57,220 nt of DNA from Clostridia bacterium. Lineage in GTDB: Bacteria > Bacillota > Clostridia > Christensenellales > DTU072. A program made the translations under genes and the position numbers. Positions 35,194 through 42,886 of the stretch are shown one piece after another; position 1 is the first letter of the stretch; every line of letters starts with the position of its first letter. Location of the stretch: the NCBI GenBank assembly GCA_017504305.1, contig JAFVRJ010000002.1:1-57220 (forward strand), written 5' to 3'. The notes beneath the pieces are model-generated. The model was not told where the DNA came from. It made no database searches and saw nothing but the letters and a program-made list of their open reading frames with translations.

Positions 35194-35880
35194 TTATGCA
35201 AAGAACAACTCGGAAAGAGTCATGGGATCAATATACTCGCCTTGCTTATAAACACGCATGTTACCGGATGCGATTTCGTCGATAAGCATAACGTTACCAT
35301 CCTTATCATAACCGAACTCAAACTTGATATCGTAAAGTTCCAAGCCCTTTGCTTTGAGGTCTTCAGCTACGATAGCGGTAATTTTTTGAGTCATTTCTTT
35401 AACGTCGTCGTATTGCTCTGCCGTCATAACGCCAAGAGCTACAAGGCCGTCTTTGGTTACGAGCGGATCACCCTTTTCGTCGTTTTTAAAGGTGGTTTCT
35501 ACGTAAGCGGGAAGATCTTGTCCAAGCTCTACGTAATCGCTATAGCGACGATAGAAGCTACCTACTGCCTTATATCTGCAAATAACTTCCAAACCCTTAC
35601 CAAACGCTTTAGCAGGAAGAACTTCCATAGTGGTTTCATTGAGGTCGGCAGAAATATAATGAGTCTTGATACCTGCAGCGTTGATCTTCTCGAAGAAATA
35701 GATGGACATACGTAAGTTAACGTCACCAACACCTTCAATGGTAAGACCTACGGAGTTTTCACCGGGATCAAATACGCCGTCTTTGCCGGTGCAATCATCT
35801 TTGAACTTAAGAAGGTAGTTACCGTTATCGAGAGCGTAAACGTTTTTGGTTTTGCCGGTATAAACGAGCTTGTTATACAT
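35194..35880 (-). CDS. purC: SAICAR synthetase
   Basis: The 228-residue protein begins [20 protein letters not shown] and has [10 protein letters not shown] (about 26-35) and the late EIASGNMR. It joins aspartate to CAIR. The length fits the bacterial enzyme. It lies between purE and purF with a ribosome site AAGGAGAAA. Confidence 0.96.
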   Translation of the reverse strand: MYNKLVYTGKTKNVYALDNGNYLLKFKDDCTGKDGVFDPGENSVGLTIEGVGDVNLRMSIYFFEKINAAGIKTHYISADLNETTMEVLPAKAFGKGLEVICRYKAVGSFYRRYSDYVELGQDLPAYVETTFKNDEKGDPLVTKDGLVALGVMTAEQYDDVKEMTQKITAIVAEDLKAKGLELYDIKFEFGYDKDGNVMLIDEIASGNMRVYKQGEYIDPMTLSELFFA

Positions 35881-35906
35881 AAATATTTTCTCCTTATATA
35901 AATGGG

Positions 35907-36407
35907 TTATTTTTTATTGAATTCCGCTTGAATAGCGTCGTTTTTTTCTAAAACTTTTTGTGCGTCGGTTGCTCTTTTTGCATCGAGCTTGTCGGCAAGA
36001 GCCTTATCTTCGATAGCAAGCATTTGTATTGCAAGTAAAGCGGCGTTTGCTGCACCGTTAACGGCAACCGTTGCTACCGGGATGCCTGTAGGCATTTGAA
36101 CGGTAGAAAGAAGCGCATCCATACCGTCGAAGCAAGAAGACTTGCAGGGTATGCCGATTACGGGGAGGGTTGTGCGCGCTGCAATTGCGCCAGCAAGATG
36201 TGCCGCCATGCCTGCTGCGGCAATAATTGCACCAAAGCCGTTTGCACGTGCATTAGATGCAAAAACGCCTGCTTCATCAGGCGTCCTATGCGCAGAATAT
36301 ACGTGTACTTCGTACTCTACACCAAAAGTATCAAGCATATCGATTGCCTTTTTTACAATGGGTAAATCGCTATCACTGCCCATTACGATACCAATTTTTT
36401 TGCTCAT
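35907..36407 (-). CDS. purE: N5-CAIR mutase
   Basis: The 166-residue class I enzyme has [11 protein letters not shown] (about 6-16), SAHRTPDE (about 43-50) and [21 protein letters not shown]. It moves the carboxylate of N5-CAIR to give CAIR; the partner PurK is not in the window. It is the first gene of the operon, directly behind a ZTP riboswitch and its terminator. The ATG at 36407 follows GGAGG. Confidence 0.95.
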   Translation of the reverse strand: MSKKIGIVMGSDSDLPIVKKAIDMLDTFGVEYEVHVYSAHRTPDEAGVFASNARANGFGAIIAAAGMAAHLAGAIAARTTLPVIGIPCKSSCFDGMDALLSTVQMPTGIPVATVAVNGAANAALLAIQMLAIEDKALADKLDAKRATDAQKVLEKNDAIQAEFNKK

Positions 36408-36420
36408 ATCAGTCCTCCAA

Positions 36421-36460
36421 AAAAGTAAAAGGGCGCACAAATCAAAGGATAAGTGCGCCC
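36421..36460 (-). terminator. Riboswitch-controlled terminator before purE
   Basis: GGGCGCAC pairs with GTGCGCCC across a 14-base loop, followed on the minus strand by TTTTACTTTT. Its 5' arm shares the last bases (GGGC) of the ZTP aptamer, so ligand binding should block it. Confidence 0.85.
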
Positions 36461-36533
36461 AGACGGTCGGCTTAACAGTGTATCTGCTCCACTATGGTAA
36501 ACCCATAACTTTCCGTCAGTTGCAGACCACGTT
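36457..36533 (-). promoter_or_regulatory. ZTP (pfl) riboswitch
   Basis: The minus-strand leader shows the family's conserved blocks in order: AACTGACGG, a P2 hairpin (TATGG/CCATA), GGAGC, and GCCGACCGTCTGGGC. P1 can form from GTCTGC and GCAGAT. The family binds ZTP/ZMP, which build up when 10-formyl-THF is short, and turns on purine and one-carbon genes. That fits an operon with purE to fhs and a formate channel. Confidence 0.85.
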
Positions 36534-36536
36534 AAT

Positions 36537-36566
36537 ACTATAACACGAGTTAAAAAACAAAGTCAA
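36537..36566 (-). promoter_or_regulatory. Promoter of the purine operon
   Basis: TTGACT (36566-36561) and TATAGT (36542-36537) with 18 bp between, starting transcription near 36530 at the edge of the riboswitch. Confidence 0.75.
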
Positions 36567-36690
36567 ACGAAAACCAATCGAACTATTAAAGATTTAATCA
36601 AATATTAGTAAATTATATCTATGATATATCAACCGCAATTATTGCGTTTTTAAACGAAACGTTTAGTGAAATATACGCTAAACCACAACA

Positions 36691-36721
36691 GAAAAAGAGC
36701 GTCGTGTTGACGCCCTTTTTC
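36691..36721 (-). terminator. Terminator of feoAB
   Basis: GACGC and GCGTC pair around GTGTT, with extra A-T pairs and a T-run. The gap 36567-36690 holds nothing else I can name. Confidence 0.7.
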
Positions 36722-36759
36722 TATACGCTAAATACATTTCAGGATGAACAATCCTTAAT

Positions 36760-39114
36760 CTAATTCTTTTTTTGAGATGAGCAACTATCCTTCATTGCAC
36801 ATCCATCACATCCGCAACCACAGCCACTGCTCTTTTTTGCTTTGGTTTTAACCTTTTTAAAAAGGTCCTTTAAGGAAGTGAGATCTAATTTGCCTTTATT
36901 ATATAGTACGAGAAGTGCAATCACTACCGCCCATACGGCAATGATAATAAAGGTCGTCCACCACCAGCTACCGATAAGATAAATCATAGACGAGGTAACG
37001 TACGAAGCTACGATCCAGAATAAAAGAGTAAAGTTAAACTTCTTTTTGCTACCAAGTTCGCCCTTTGCTGCAGCTACTGCCGCAAAGCAAGGTATGGTGG
37101 TCATGTTGAATACTATAAAGCTTATCATTGCAGGGATGGTTGCGCCCGTTGCTTGTATCATAACGGATACTTCCGCAACACCCTCTTCGGTACCTTCAAA
37201 GCCTGCGATGATACAAGCTGCAAGAGTACCAAAGGTAGCAATAACGTTTTCTTTAGCTATTAAGCCGGTGATGGCGCCTACTGCAAATACCCAGCCCATC
37301 GCTCCAAGTTGCGAGCCAAATCCAAGGGGGGTAAATAGCGGTTGGATAAGTCCGCCAAGACCTGCCAAAATACTTTGATCAATCTCTTCATCGCCCAAGA
37401 AATTCCAAGTCCAGCTAAAGTGACTGATAACCCAGATTATGATGGTAGATACCAAGATAATGGTGAACGCTTTTTTAATAAAGTGCTTTGCCTTATCCCA
37501 AAGGTGCAACATTAGGTTCCTAAACTGCGGACTATGGTAATCGGGAAGCTCCATAATAAAGGGAGGAATTTCGCCTTTCATAGTGGTTGCTCTCATGAGG
37601 ATTACGCAAACGAGTGCAAGTACTATACCTACAACGTACATGCCGTAAGTGATGAGGTCTGCGTTACCTACGCCGAACACTTGCATAATACCACCCGCTA
37701 CTGCAGTCAAGATGGGGAGCTTTGCGCTACAACTAAAGAAGGGTATAATTCTTATAGTTGCCGTTCTTTCGTTTTCATTTGCAAGCGTACGAGTATTGAT
37801 CATCGCGGGTACAGAGCAACCGAATCCCATTATCATAGGCATAAATGCTCTGCCCGAAAGCCCGAACTTGCGGAAGATTTTATCAAGCATAAACGCTACG
37901 CGAGCCATATATCCGCTGTCTTCCAAGAGAGAGAAGAAGAGGAATAGTAATAATATTTGAGGCAGGAAAGATAGTACCGCAAATATACCGCCGAATATAC
38001 CGTCGCAAACAAGTCCGATAAGCCACTCTGCAATACCCGAGGCTTCCATAGCTCCGGCGATAGCTTCGCCAAGACTTGCGGTTGCAAGGTCAAGTAAATT
38101 AAAAAGTATTACGCCGGGAGAAGCCAGTCCGCCGTCACCAAATACGCCTTCGAAAGCGGTACCTTCGCAAGAAACCCACTCTGCAAGAGGACCTGCGCCA
38201 AGCCACAAGAGGTTTTCGCTAAAAGTTAGATGGAATACCGCAAAGAGTATTATGAAGAATAGCGGTATACCTATAAATTTATGGGTAAATACTCTATCGA
38301 TTTTTTCCGATTTGGTAAGCTCGGTAACTTCGCGAGGTTTTTTGGTAAGGGTGGACGAGAAATAGGCTACTATGTATTTATAACGGCTATCTGCAACAAG
38401 TGCTTCAAAGTCGTTGCCAAACAACTCGTCGTGGAAGCCCTCTTTAAATTCCTCTACCATGTTGGCCGAGTCGGGGTGCATCTTGACTTCGATCTCGTCC
38501 ATTTCGACGAGTTTTATCGCATGGAAAAGTGCGTTGTCTACCTTTTGACCAGAAAGCGCTATTCTACAGTCGTTGATAAGGTGTATAAGAGCGGTTTTTT
38601 CCAAAACGGTCTTTGCTTTGCGCGAAGTTTTGGATGCTTCGTACGCCCTATCCATAAGCTCTGCCATACCCTTACCGCGTAGTGCGGAAATTTCAACAAC
38701 GGGTAAGCCGATTTTTTCTTCCAATGCTTTGGCGTCAATCTTATCGCCACGCTTAGTCAACTCGTCCATCATATTGAGCGCAATAACTACCGGAACGTCG
38801 ATTTCCATAAGTTGCGTGGTAAGGTATAAGTTACGCTCAAGGTTGGTTACGTCAACTATATTGATTACGCAATCAGGCTTCTCGTCAAGGATAAAGTTAC
38901 GAGAAATTACCTCTTCGGGAGTATACGGAGAAAGCGAATATATACCAGGAAGGTCTACGATTGAAATTGGTTCGGCGCACTTTTTATAAGTGCCCTCTTT
39001 TTTATCTACCGTTACTCCGGGCCAGTTACCAACGTGTGCGGTTGATCCGGTAAGAGCATTAAACAACGTGGTTTTACCGCTATTGGGATTACCTGCTAAA
39101 GCAAATCTAATCAT
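36760..39114 (-). CDS. feoB: Ferrous iron transporter FeoB
   Basis: The 784-residue protein has an N-terminal GTPase (GNPNSGKTTLFNALTG, about 8-23; DLPG; NMMD) followed by a membrane domain with two Gate motifs and about ten segments (from about residue 275). It imports Fe2+. The C-terminus adds a Cys-rich tail, SGCGCGCDGCAMKDSC, which may bind metal. The start overlaps the feoA stop (ATGA). Confidence 0.95.
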   Translation of the reverse strand: MIRFALAGNPNSGKTTLFNALTGSTAHVGNWPGVTVDKKEGTYKKCAEPISIVDLPGIYSLSPYTPEEVISRNFILDEKPDCVINIVDVTNLERNLYLTTQLMEIDVPVVIALNMMDELTKRGDKIDAKALEEKIGLPVVEISALRGKGMAELMDRAYEASKTSRKAKTVLEKTALIHLINDCRIALSGQKVDNALFHAIKLVEMDEIEVKMHPDSANMVEEFKEGFHDELFGNDFEALVADSRYKYIVAYFSSTLTKKPREVTELTKSEKIDRVFTHKFIGIPLFFIILFAVFHLTFSENLLWLGAGPLAEWVSCEGTAFEGVFGDGGLASPGVILFNLLDLATASLGEAIAGAMEASGIAEWLIGLVCDGIFGGIFAVLSFLPQILLLFLFFSLLEDSGYMARVAFMLDKIFRKFGLSGRAFMPMIMGFGCSVPAMINTRTLANENERTATIRIIPFFSCSAKLPILTAVAGGIMQVFGVGNADLITYGMYVVGIVLALVCVILMRATTMKGEIPPFIMELPDYHSPQFRNLMLHLWDKAKHFIKKAFTIILVSTIIIWVISHFSWTWNFLGDEEIDQSILAGLGGLIQPLFTPLGFGSQLGAMGWVFAVGAITGLIAKENVIATFGTLAACIIAGFEGTEEGVAEVSVMIQATGATIPAMISFIVFNMTTIPCFAAVAAAKGELGSKKKFNFTLLFWIVASYVTSSMIYLIGSWWWTTFIIIAVWAVVIALLVLYNKGKLDLTSLKDLFKKVKTKAKKSSGCGCGCDGCAMKDSCSSQKKN

Positions 39115-39347
39115 TTTCTTCCCTCCATAATGACCACGCTGGCTTCGCTTTCGCGAAGGGTGAGCTCGTATCCTCTGATGGTGATCTCAATGGGATCGCC
39201 CAAAGGAGCTCTTTTACGAACGATAATATCGGCACTCGGAGTTACGCCCATATCAAAAAGTCTACGGCGGATTTTACCTTCGCCTTCCACTATTTTGACT
39301 TTGCCGTACTCGCCGATTTTGTACTCGCTGAGTCGTTTTTCCTTCAT
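39111..39347 (-). CDS. feoA: FeoA, SH3-like iron transport accessory protein
   Basis: The 78-residue protein has the FeoA pattern RRRLFDMGVTPSADIIVRKRAPLGDP. It supports FeoB function in the cytoplasm. It overlaps feoB by 4 bp and is preceded by AGGAGAGG. Upstream lie a strong promoter and two matching palindromes. Confidence 0.92.
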   Translation of the reverse strand: MKEKRLSEYKIGEYGKVKIVEGEGKIRRRLFDMGVTPSADIIVRKRAPLGDPIEITIRGYELTLRESEASVVIMEGRK

Positions 39348-39372
39348 AGTCCTCTCCTAATAAATGCAAATG

Positions 39373-39460
39373 TGAAACATATTTCAGTTTTCGACATTAT
39401 TATATGTATACGCGACCCGATTGTCAAGTGTTTAACGAAAAAATATGAAATTAATTTCAT
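39373..39460 (-). promoter_or_regulatory. feoAB promoter with two TGAAAnnnnTTTCA sites
   Basis: TTGACA (39427-39422) and TATAAT (39404-39399) are 17 bp apart. The palindrome TGAAACATATTTCA (39373-39386) lies just downstream of the start and TGAAATTAATTTCA (39446-39459) lies upstream of the -35 box. Binding by an iron-responsive regulator is inferred from position; the sequence is not a standard Fur box. Confidence 0.7.
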
Positions 39461-39466
39461 TTTTTA

Positions 39467-39494
39467 TTGCAAAACATTTTTATTATGATATAAT
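39467..39494 (+). promoter_or_regulatory. Promoter of the repeat tract and TetR gene
   Basis: TTGCAA (39467-39472) and TATAAT (39489-39494) with 16 bp between, reading into the tandem repeats and the TetR gene about 390 bases downstream. Confidence 0.55.
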
Positions 39495-39496
39495 AA

Positions 39497-39878
39497 AGGG
39501 GCGTCGGGAGTTTACGTAGCGTAAATTACCAAGTACCGCGACTGCTTTACAAAGCAATGCGCCAAAATACAAAGCCGCCACCTATAAAGTGCTTAACAAA
39601 ACATAAGGCTTTGGAGTTTGGATGAGCTACGACGTAAAAGCAAAGCTGAACGACGGGAGTTTACTTAACGTAAATGACCGAGGGAAGATTTGATTTTGCT
39701 AAGTAGGTCGCCAAAATACAAAGCCGCCACCTATAAAGTGCTTAACAAAACATAAGGCTTTGGAGTTTGGATGCAGTACGACGTAAGGGCTAAATTTTTA
39801 GAAGCGACTTTACTGAGCGTAAACGAGCGATAAAAATTTAGGCTTTACAAAGCAATGCGCCAAAATACAAAGCCGCCT
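39497..39878 (+). repeat. Tandem repeat tract of about 150-bp units
   Basis: Two and a half units with a period of 149-150 bp. A conserved 65-bp part (from 39560 and 39709; truncated at 39859-39878) forms a hairpin of 5 and 7 bp stems (CCAAA/TTTGG, CAAAGCC/GGCTTTG) and ends in ATG. A variable part follows that encodes similar short peptides (MSYDVKAKLNDGSLLNVNDR-like and MQYDVRAKFLEATLLSVNER) with TTTACnnnnGTAAA hairpins. The tract forms the 5' leader of the TetR gene. Confidence 0.8.
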
Positions 39879-39889
39879 TAGGAGTGAAA

Positions 39890-40492
39890 ATGGGAGAAAT
39901 AATAAGAACCCCTCAACAAAAACGTAGTATCGATAAAAAGAACCGTATAATCGAAGCGGGCTACGAATTGTTTGCAAGGGACGGATATTTTAATACGAAT
40001 ACGGCACAAATAGCTAAACACGCGGGCGTATCCACGGGAATAGTATATGGATATTTTAGGGATAAGAGAGATATTCTACTCGAAGTGTTATCTATATACG
40101 TAGATAAGGCGTTCACTCCGGTTATGGATATTTTTGATAGCCTTGACAGTCCGTTAAACTTCGAAACGCTTATTGCAAACATTATTGATGCAACGGTTGA
40201 AGTGCATAAAAACAACGCTGCCATACACGAGGCATTACACTCGCTAACTTCTACGGACGAAGCGGTAGGCAACAAGTTCTTGGAGCTTGAGAAGGATATG
40301 ACCGTTAACATCGTCGAGGCTCTCACCCAACACGGTTACAATCGTGATTCCTTGTATGAAAAGGTTCACCTTGCGATGGAAACTATACAGTCTTACGCCC
40401 ACGAGTGCGTTTACGATCTACACGATTATATCGACTATGATAAGATGCGCATAGGTGTAATACGGATGCTTTTGAGCTTGTTTGATAATTAA
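39890..40492 (+). CDS. TetR-family regulator
   Basis: The 200-residue protein has a standard N-terminal DNA-binding domain (IIEAGYELFARDGY, then TAQIAKHAGVSTGIVYGYF, about 21-57) and a ligand domain I cannot assign. The ATG at 39890 is preferred over GTG at 39884 because TTAGGAG lies 5 bases upstream. It stands alone behind a long repeat-bearing leader; a terminator follows. Confidence 0.85.
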   Translation: MGEIIRTPQQKRSIDKKNRIIEAGYELFARDGYFNTNTAQIAKHAGVSTGIVYGYFRDKRDILLEVLSIYVDKAFTPVMDIFDSLDSPLNFETLIANIIDATVEVHKNNAAIHEALHSLTSTDEAVGNKFLELEKDMTVNIVEALTQHGYNRDSLYEKVHLAMETIQSYAHECVYDLHDYIDYDKMRIGVIRMLLSLFDN

Positions 40493-40497
40493 CAAAA

Positions 40498-40524
40498 AAA
40501 GCGGTGATGGATCACCGCTTTTAT
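40498..40524. terminator. Bidirectional terminator
   Basis: AAAGCGGTGAT and ATCACCGCTTT form an 11-bp stem with a two-base centre, followed by T-rich sequence. Confidence 0.8.
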
Positions 40525-40546
40525 TATTTTAGATACCTAAATTGAG

Positions 40547-41569
40547 TTACAATGTGATTTCTATTGCCACTCTCAATCCGCTTAAGTCGCTTAACGGCAA
40601 GGAGTTGTTCATTGCTGTACCATAGCGACCGTTGTACGTTACAACGCTACCGTTAGTTAAGCTTTTGCCGTTAGAGCGTAGCCACCAAGAAGTGTAGTAT
40701 CCCCTTGCGTTAGCTATATAGGTTGCCGTTTGTCCTATTGCTATTTGGTAATCGTTTAGGGGTACCCCCATAACAAAACCATCTTCAACAATCAAGCCGT
40801 AGTTTGGATTGGTGAGCTCAGCGTATGATAAAGGGAATAGCTTATCATTACTAAAGCTGGTAACCGCGGTTTCGGGATAAGCGGTTGATGCAGGCGAATT
40901 TATAACGTTTTTAGTGGTTATTATTTGGAGTTCAGCTTCAGTAAAAATCTCGTTTGCGAGTTGCTCGTTAAGGTACTTTTGCAACGCGGAAACCGCATAA
41001 TCATTTGCAACGTTAGCGGTGCCGTTTAAGTATCCCAAGCTATTATAAGACTCTTCGGCATTAAAGTAATATTCACCCAATACCCCGTCGGAAAGCAGTA
41101 ACGCCTTACCGTCTTTTTCCTCTAATATCTTCCATTTCAAATCGGATTTAGCAAAAAAGTAGGTTTTGTCTTGTTCGGTCGTTAAGCCGTTAGAAAGCTT
41201 GCGATCCGCGGTGTCCTCAACAATGGTAACAGCTTTATACTCCACGCCGTTATAAAGGTACAACCCCTTTTCGTTAGGCGTAAGTTGATTGGTTGCAAGC
41301 AGATTGGAAAGAGCATTGTTCAAATCGGCGCTTACGGCTTTTTGATACGCGCTACCAAAGTATATATAATCTACACCGTTTTCATTAACGCGCTCGTACT
41401 CTTTAAGTGGAGGTGGTGGCGGTGGGGTTGGATCGTCGGTAGCGTCGGAGCCATTATCGGTGGGCAAGTTTTGCTCACCCTCATCCCCCGATTTATCGTT
41501 ACAAGCAACGAGTGCTATCATCGAAAAGCACAATATAACTATTAAAATAATACCGATCAGCTTTTTCAT
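40547..41569 (-). CDS. Lipoprotein with DUF6273-like domain
   Basis: The 340-residue protein has a signal peptide with lipobox ALVAC (Cys 23), an Asp/Pro-rich linker ending in six prolines, and a domain with YIYFGS, KWKILEE, ALLLSDGVL and YYTSWWLRS, the pattern of DUF6273. It should be exposed on the cell surface. Function is unknown. No ribosome site is present; the promoter puts the start of transcription at the ATG. Confidence 0.75.
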   Translation of the reverse strand: MKKLIGIILIVILCFSMIALVACNDKSGDEGEQNLPTDNGSDATDDPTPPPPPPLKEYERVNENGVDYIYFGSAYQKAVSADLNNALSNLLATNQLTPNEKGLYLYNGVEYKAVTIVEDTADRKLSNGLTTEQDKTYFFAKSDLKWKILEEKDGKALLLSDGVLGEYYFNAEESYNSLGYLNGTANVANDYAVSALQKYLNEQLANEIFTEAELQIITTKNVINSPASTAYPETAVTSFSNDKLFPLSYAELTNPNYGLIVEDGFVMGVPLNDYQIAIGQTATYIANARGYYTSWWLRSNGKSLTNGSVVTYNGRYGTAMNNSLPLSDLSGLRVAIEITL

Positions 41570-41575
41570 AAATAT

Positions 41576-41604
41576 ATGATAGCATAAACGCTAAGTTAAA
41601 ACAA
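41576..41604 (-). promoter_or_regulatory. Leaderless promoter of the DUF6273-like lipoprotein
   Basis: TTGTTT (41604-41599) and TATCAT (41581-41576) with 17 bp between; six bases separate the -10 box from the ATG. Confidence 0.65.
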
Positions 41605-41656
41605 TGATTGAACGGTGAAAAAGCGCAAAACCACCACCATTTTTACAAATAAACGT

Positions 41657-41685
41657 TTGACAAAGCACGGTCGTTGTATTACAAT
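41657..41685 (+). promoter_or_regulatory. Promoter of tRNA-Ala
   Basis: TTGACA (41657-41662) and TACAAT (41680-41685) with 17 bp between, 11 bases before the tRNA. Confidence 0.8.
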
Positions 41686-41696
41686 AATTACGCCTT

Positions 41697-41772
<76 letters not shown>

Positions 41773-41783
41773 GTAGCAAACAT

Positions 41784-41814
41784 AGTCGAACACTTTTTCG
41801 TGTTCGACTTTTTT
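41784..41814 (+). terminator. Terminator of tRNA-Ala
   Basis: AGTCGAACAC and GTGTTCGACT form a 10-bp stem followed by a T-run. The stem is the same as after tRNA-Val. Confidence 0.85.
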
Positions 41815-41815
41815 A

Positions 41816-41900
41816 TTTGCTACTGGTGGAGACAAGGGCGAGAACGCACTTCTCACGCAAAGCGTGGGGGTGCGCAAGTTGCATAGCAACCTGGCGAAAG
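41816..41900 (-). other. Structured element carrying an inverted tRNA-Ala 3' end
   Basis: 41816-41838 is a perfect inverted copy of 41758-41780 (end of tRNA-Ala plus eight bases). Next to it lie the same stems as beside tRNA-Val: CGCAC/GTGCG outer (45-49 with 70-74 of 418xx), CACGC/GCGTG inner with a 3-base loop, and AAGTTGC/GCAACCT (41876-41892), then CTTTCGCCAGG on the minus strand. 41901-42100 holds no gene I can support. Confidence 0.65.
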
Positions 41901-42102
41901 AAAAATGCTATGCATTTTTTGTTTGTTTACAAACTACAGATTTTTACAAGCATTTTTATATTTACAAAACTTAGTTTTAGATAGTCTTTCGCGCTACCCT
42001 TGCCACCTATTACAACAATCATTATGCAATGGTGACTTGCATTTTAATTATTGTTGGTTGGATTTTATCGTTCTGTTTTTTCCTCCTATCTTAACAATTC
42101 TA

Positions 42103-42161
42103 TTGACATATATGATGTGCTATTTTATAATTAGTACACATACTATTAGTACGCGTACTAA
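42103..42161 (+). promoter_or_regulatory. TetR promoter with two operators
   Basis: TTGACA (42103-42108) and TATAAT (42126-42131) with 17 bp between. TTAGTACGCGTACTAA (42146-42161) is a perfect palindrome, and a near copy (42131-42146) overlaps the -10 box. This suggests the TetR protein represses its own operon. Confidence 0.8.
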
Positions 42162-42179
42162 ATCGGTGGAGGTCGCTTT

Positions 42180-42863
42180 ATGGCTCACATCAATAGAAAG
42201 CGTGGCGATACACGAATGCAAATTATCAGGGCTGGCGCAAAACACTTTATCGGGGATGGATATACCAAAACTACGATGAAGAAGATTTCTCAAGAGCTTG
42301 ATCTTAGTCCCGGAAACATTACTTTCTATTTCCCTACTAAAGATCATTTGCTCGCAGTGCTTGTTAAGGAGCTATTTAATTTCCAAAATTTAATGGTAGA
42401 AAAAACTACTGATTACGAAAAAGACCCACTATTTATTTATTGCATGGAATTCGTGTCAATGGTGGCGCTTTGTTCCGAAAACGAAGTTGCCAAGGATTTT
42501 TATGTTTCGGCATATACTTCACCTTATACACTTGAGCTTATTAGAAAAAATGACGTGACTAACTCCAAAAGCGTGTTTAATAGTTGGTGTAATAATTATA
42601 CCGACTCCGATTGGATGGCAACAGAAATTGTTGTTTCCGGTATTAAATATGGTGCCATAATGTTTTCTAATCAACAAACAGAATTATGTTTTGTGATAGA
42701 AAAAGCGCTTGACTCCATACTAAACCTTTATAAAGTGCCACAAGATATACGAGTTTCATATATTAATCGTGTTCTTTCTATTAACTACATTGCACTTGGC
42801 AAACGCATTCTTGACGAGTTTCGTAAATATCTTGATAAAACAAACGAAATAGCAGAAATCTAA
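42180..42863 (+). CDS. TetR-family regulator of the lipoprotein operon
   Basis: The 227-residue protein has an N-terminal HTH (IIRAGAKHFIGDGYTKTTMKKIS, then LSPGNITFYFPTKDHLL, about 14-56) and an unassigned ligand domain. GGAGG lies 7 bases before the ATG. Two palindromes overlap the promoter. The gene is followed after 23 bases by a large lipoprotein gene, its likely target. It lies just inside an island that begins at tRNA-Ala. Confidence 0.85.
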   Translation: MAHINRKRGDTRMQIIRAGAKHFIGDGYTKTTMKKISQELDLSPGNITFYFPTKDHLLAVLVKELFNFQNLMVEKTTDYEKDPLFIYCMEFVSMVALCSENEVAKDFYVSAYTSPYTLELIRKNDVTNSKSVFNSWCNNYTDSDWMATEIVVSGIKYGAIMFSNQQTELCFVIEKALDSILNLYKVPQDIRVSYINRVLSINYIALGKRILDEFRKYLDKTNEIAEI

Positions 42864-42886
42864 AAATTAATTAGGAGATAAACAAT

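Noticed and set aside
39560..39878. CRISPR array
   Set aside because: Period is 150 bp, the spacers are related to each other, and there are no cas genes.
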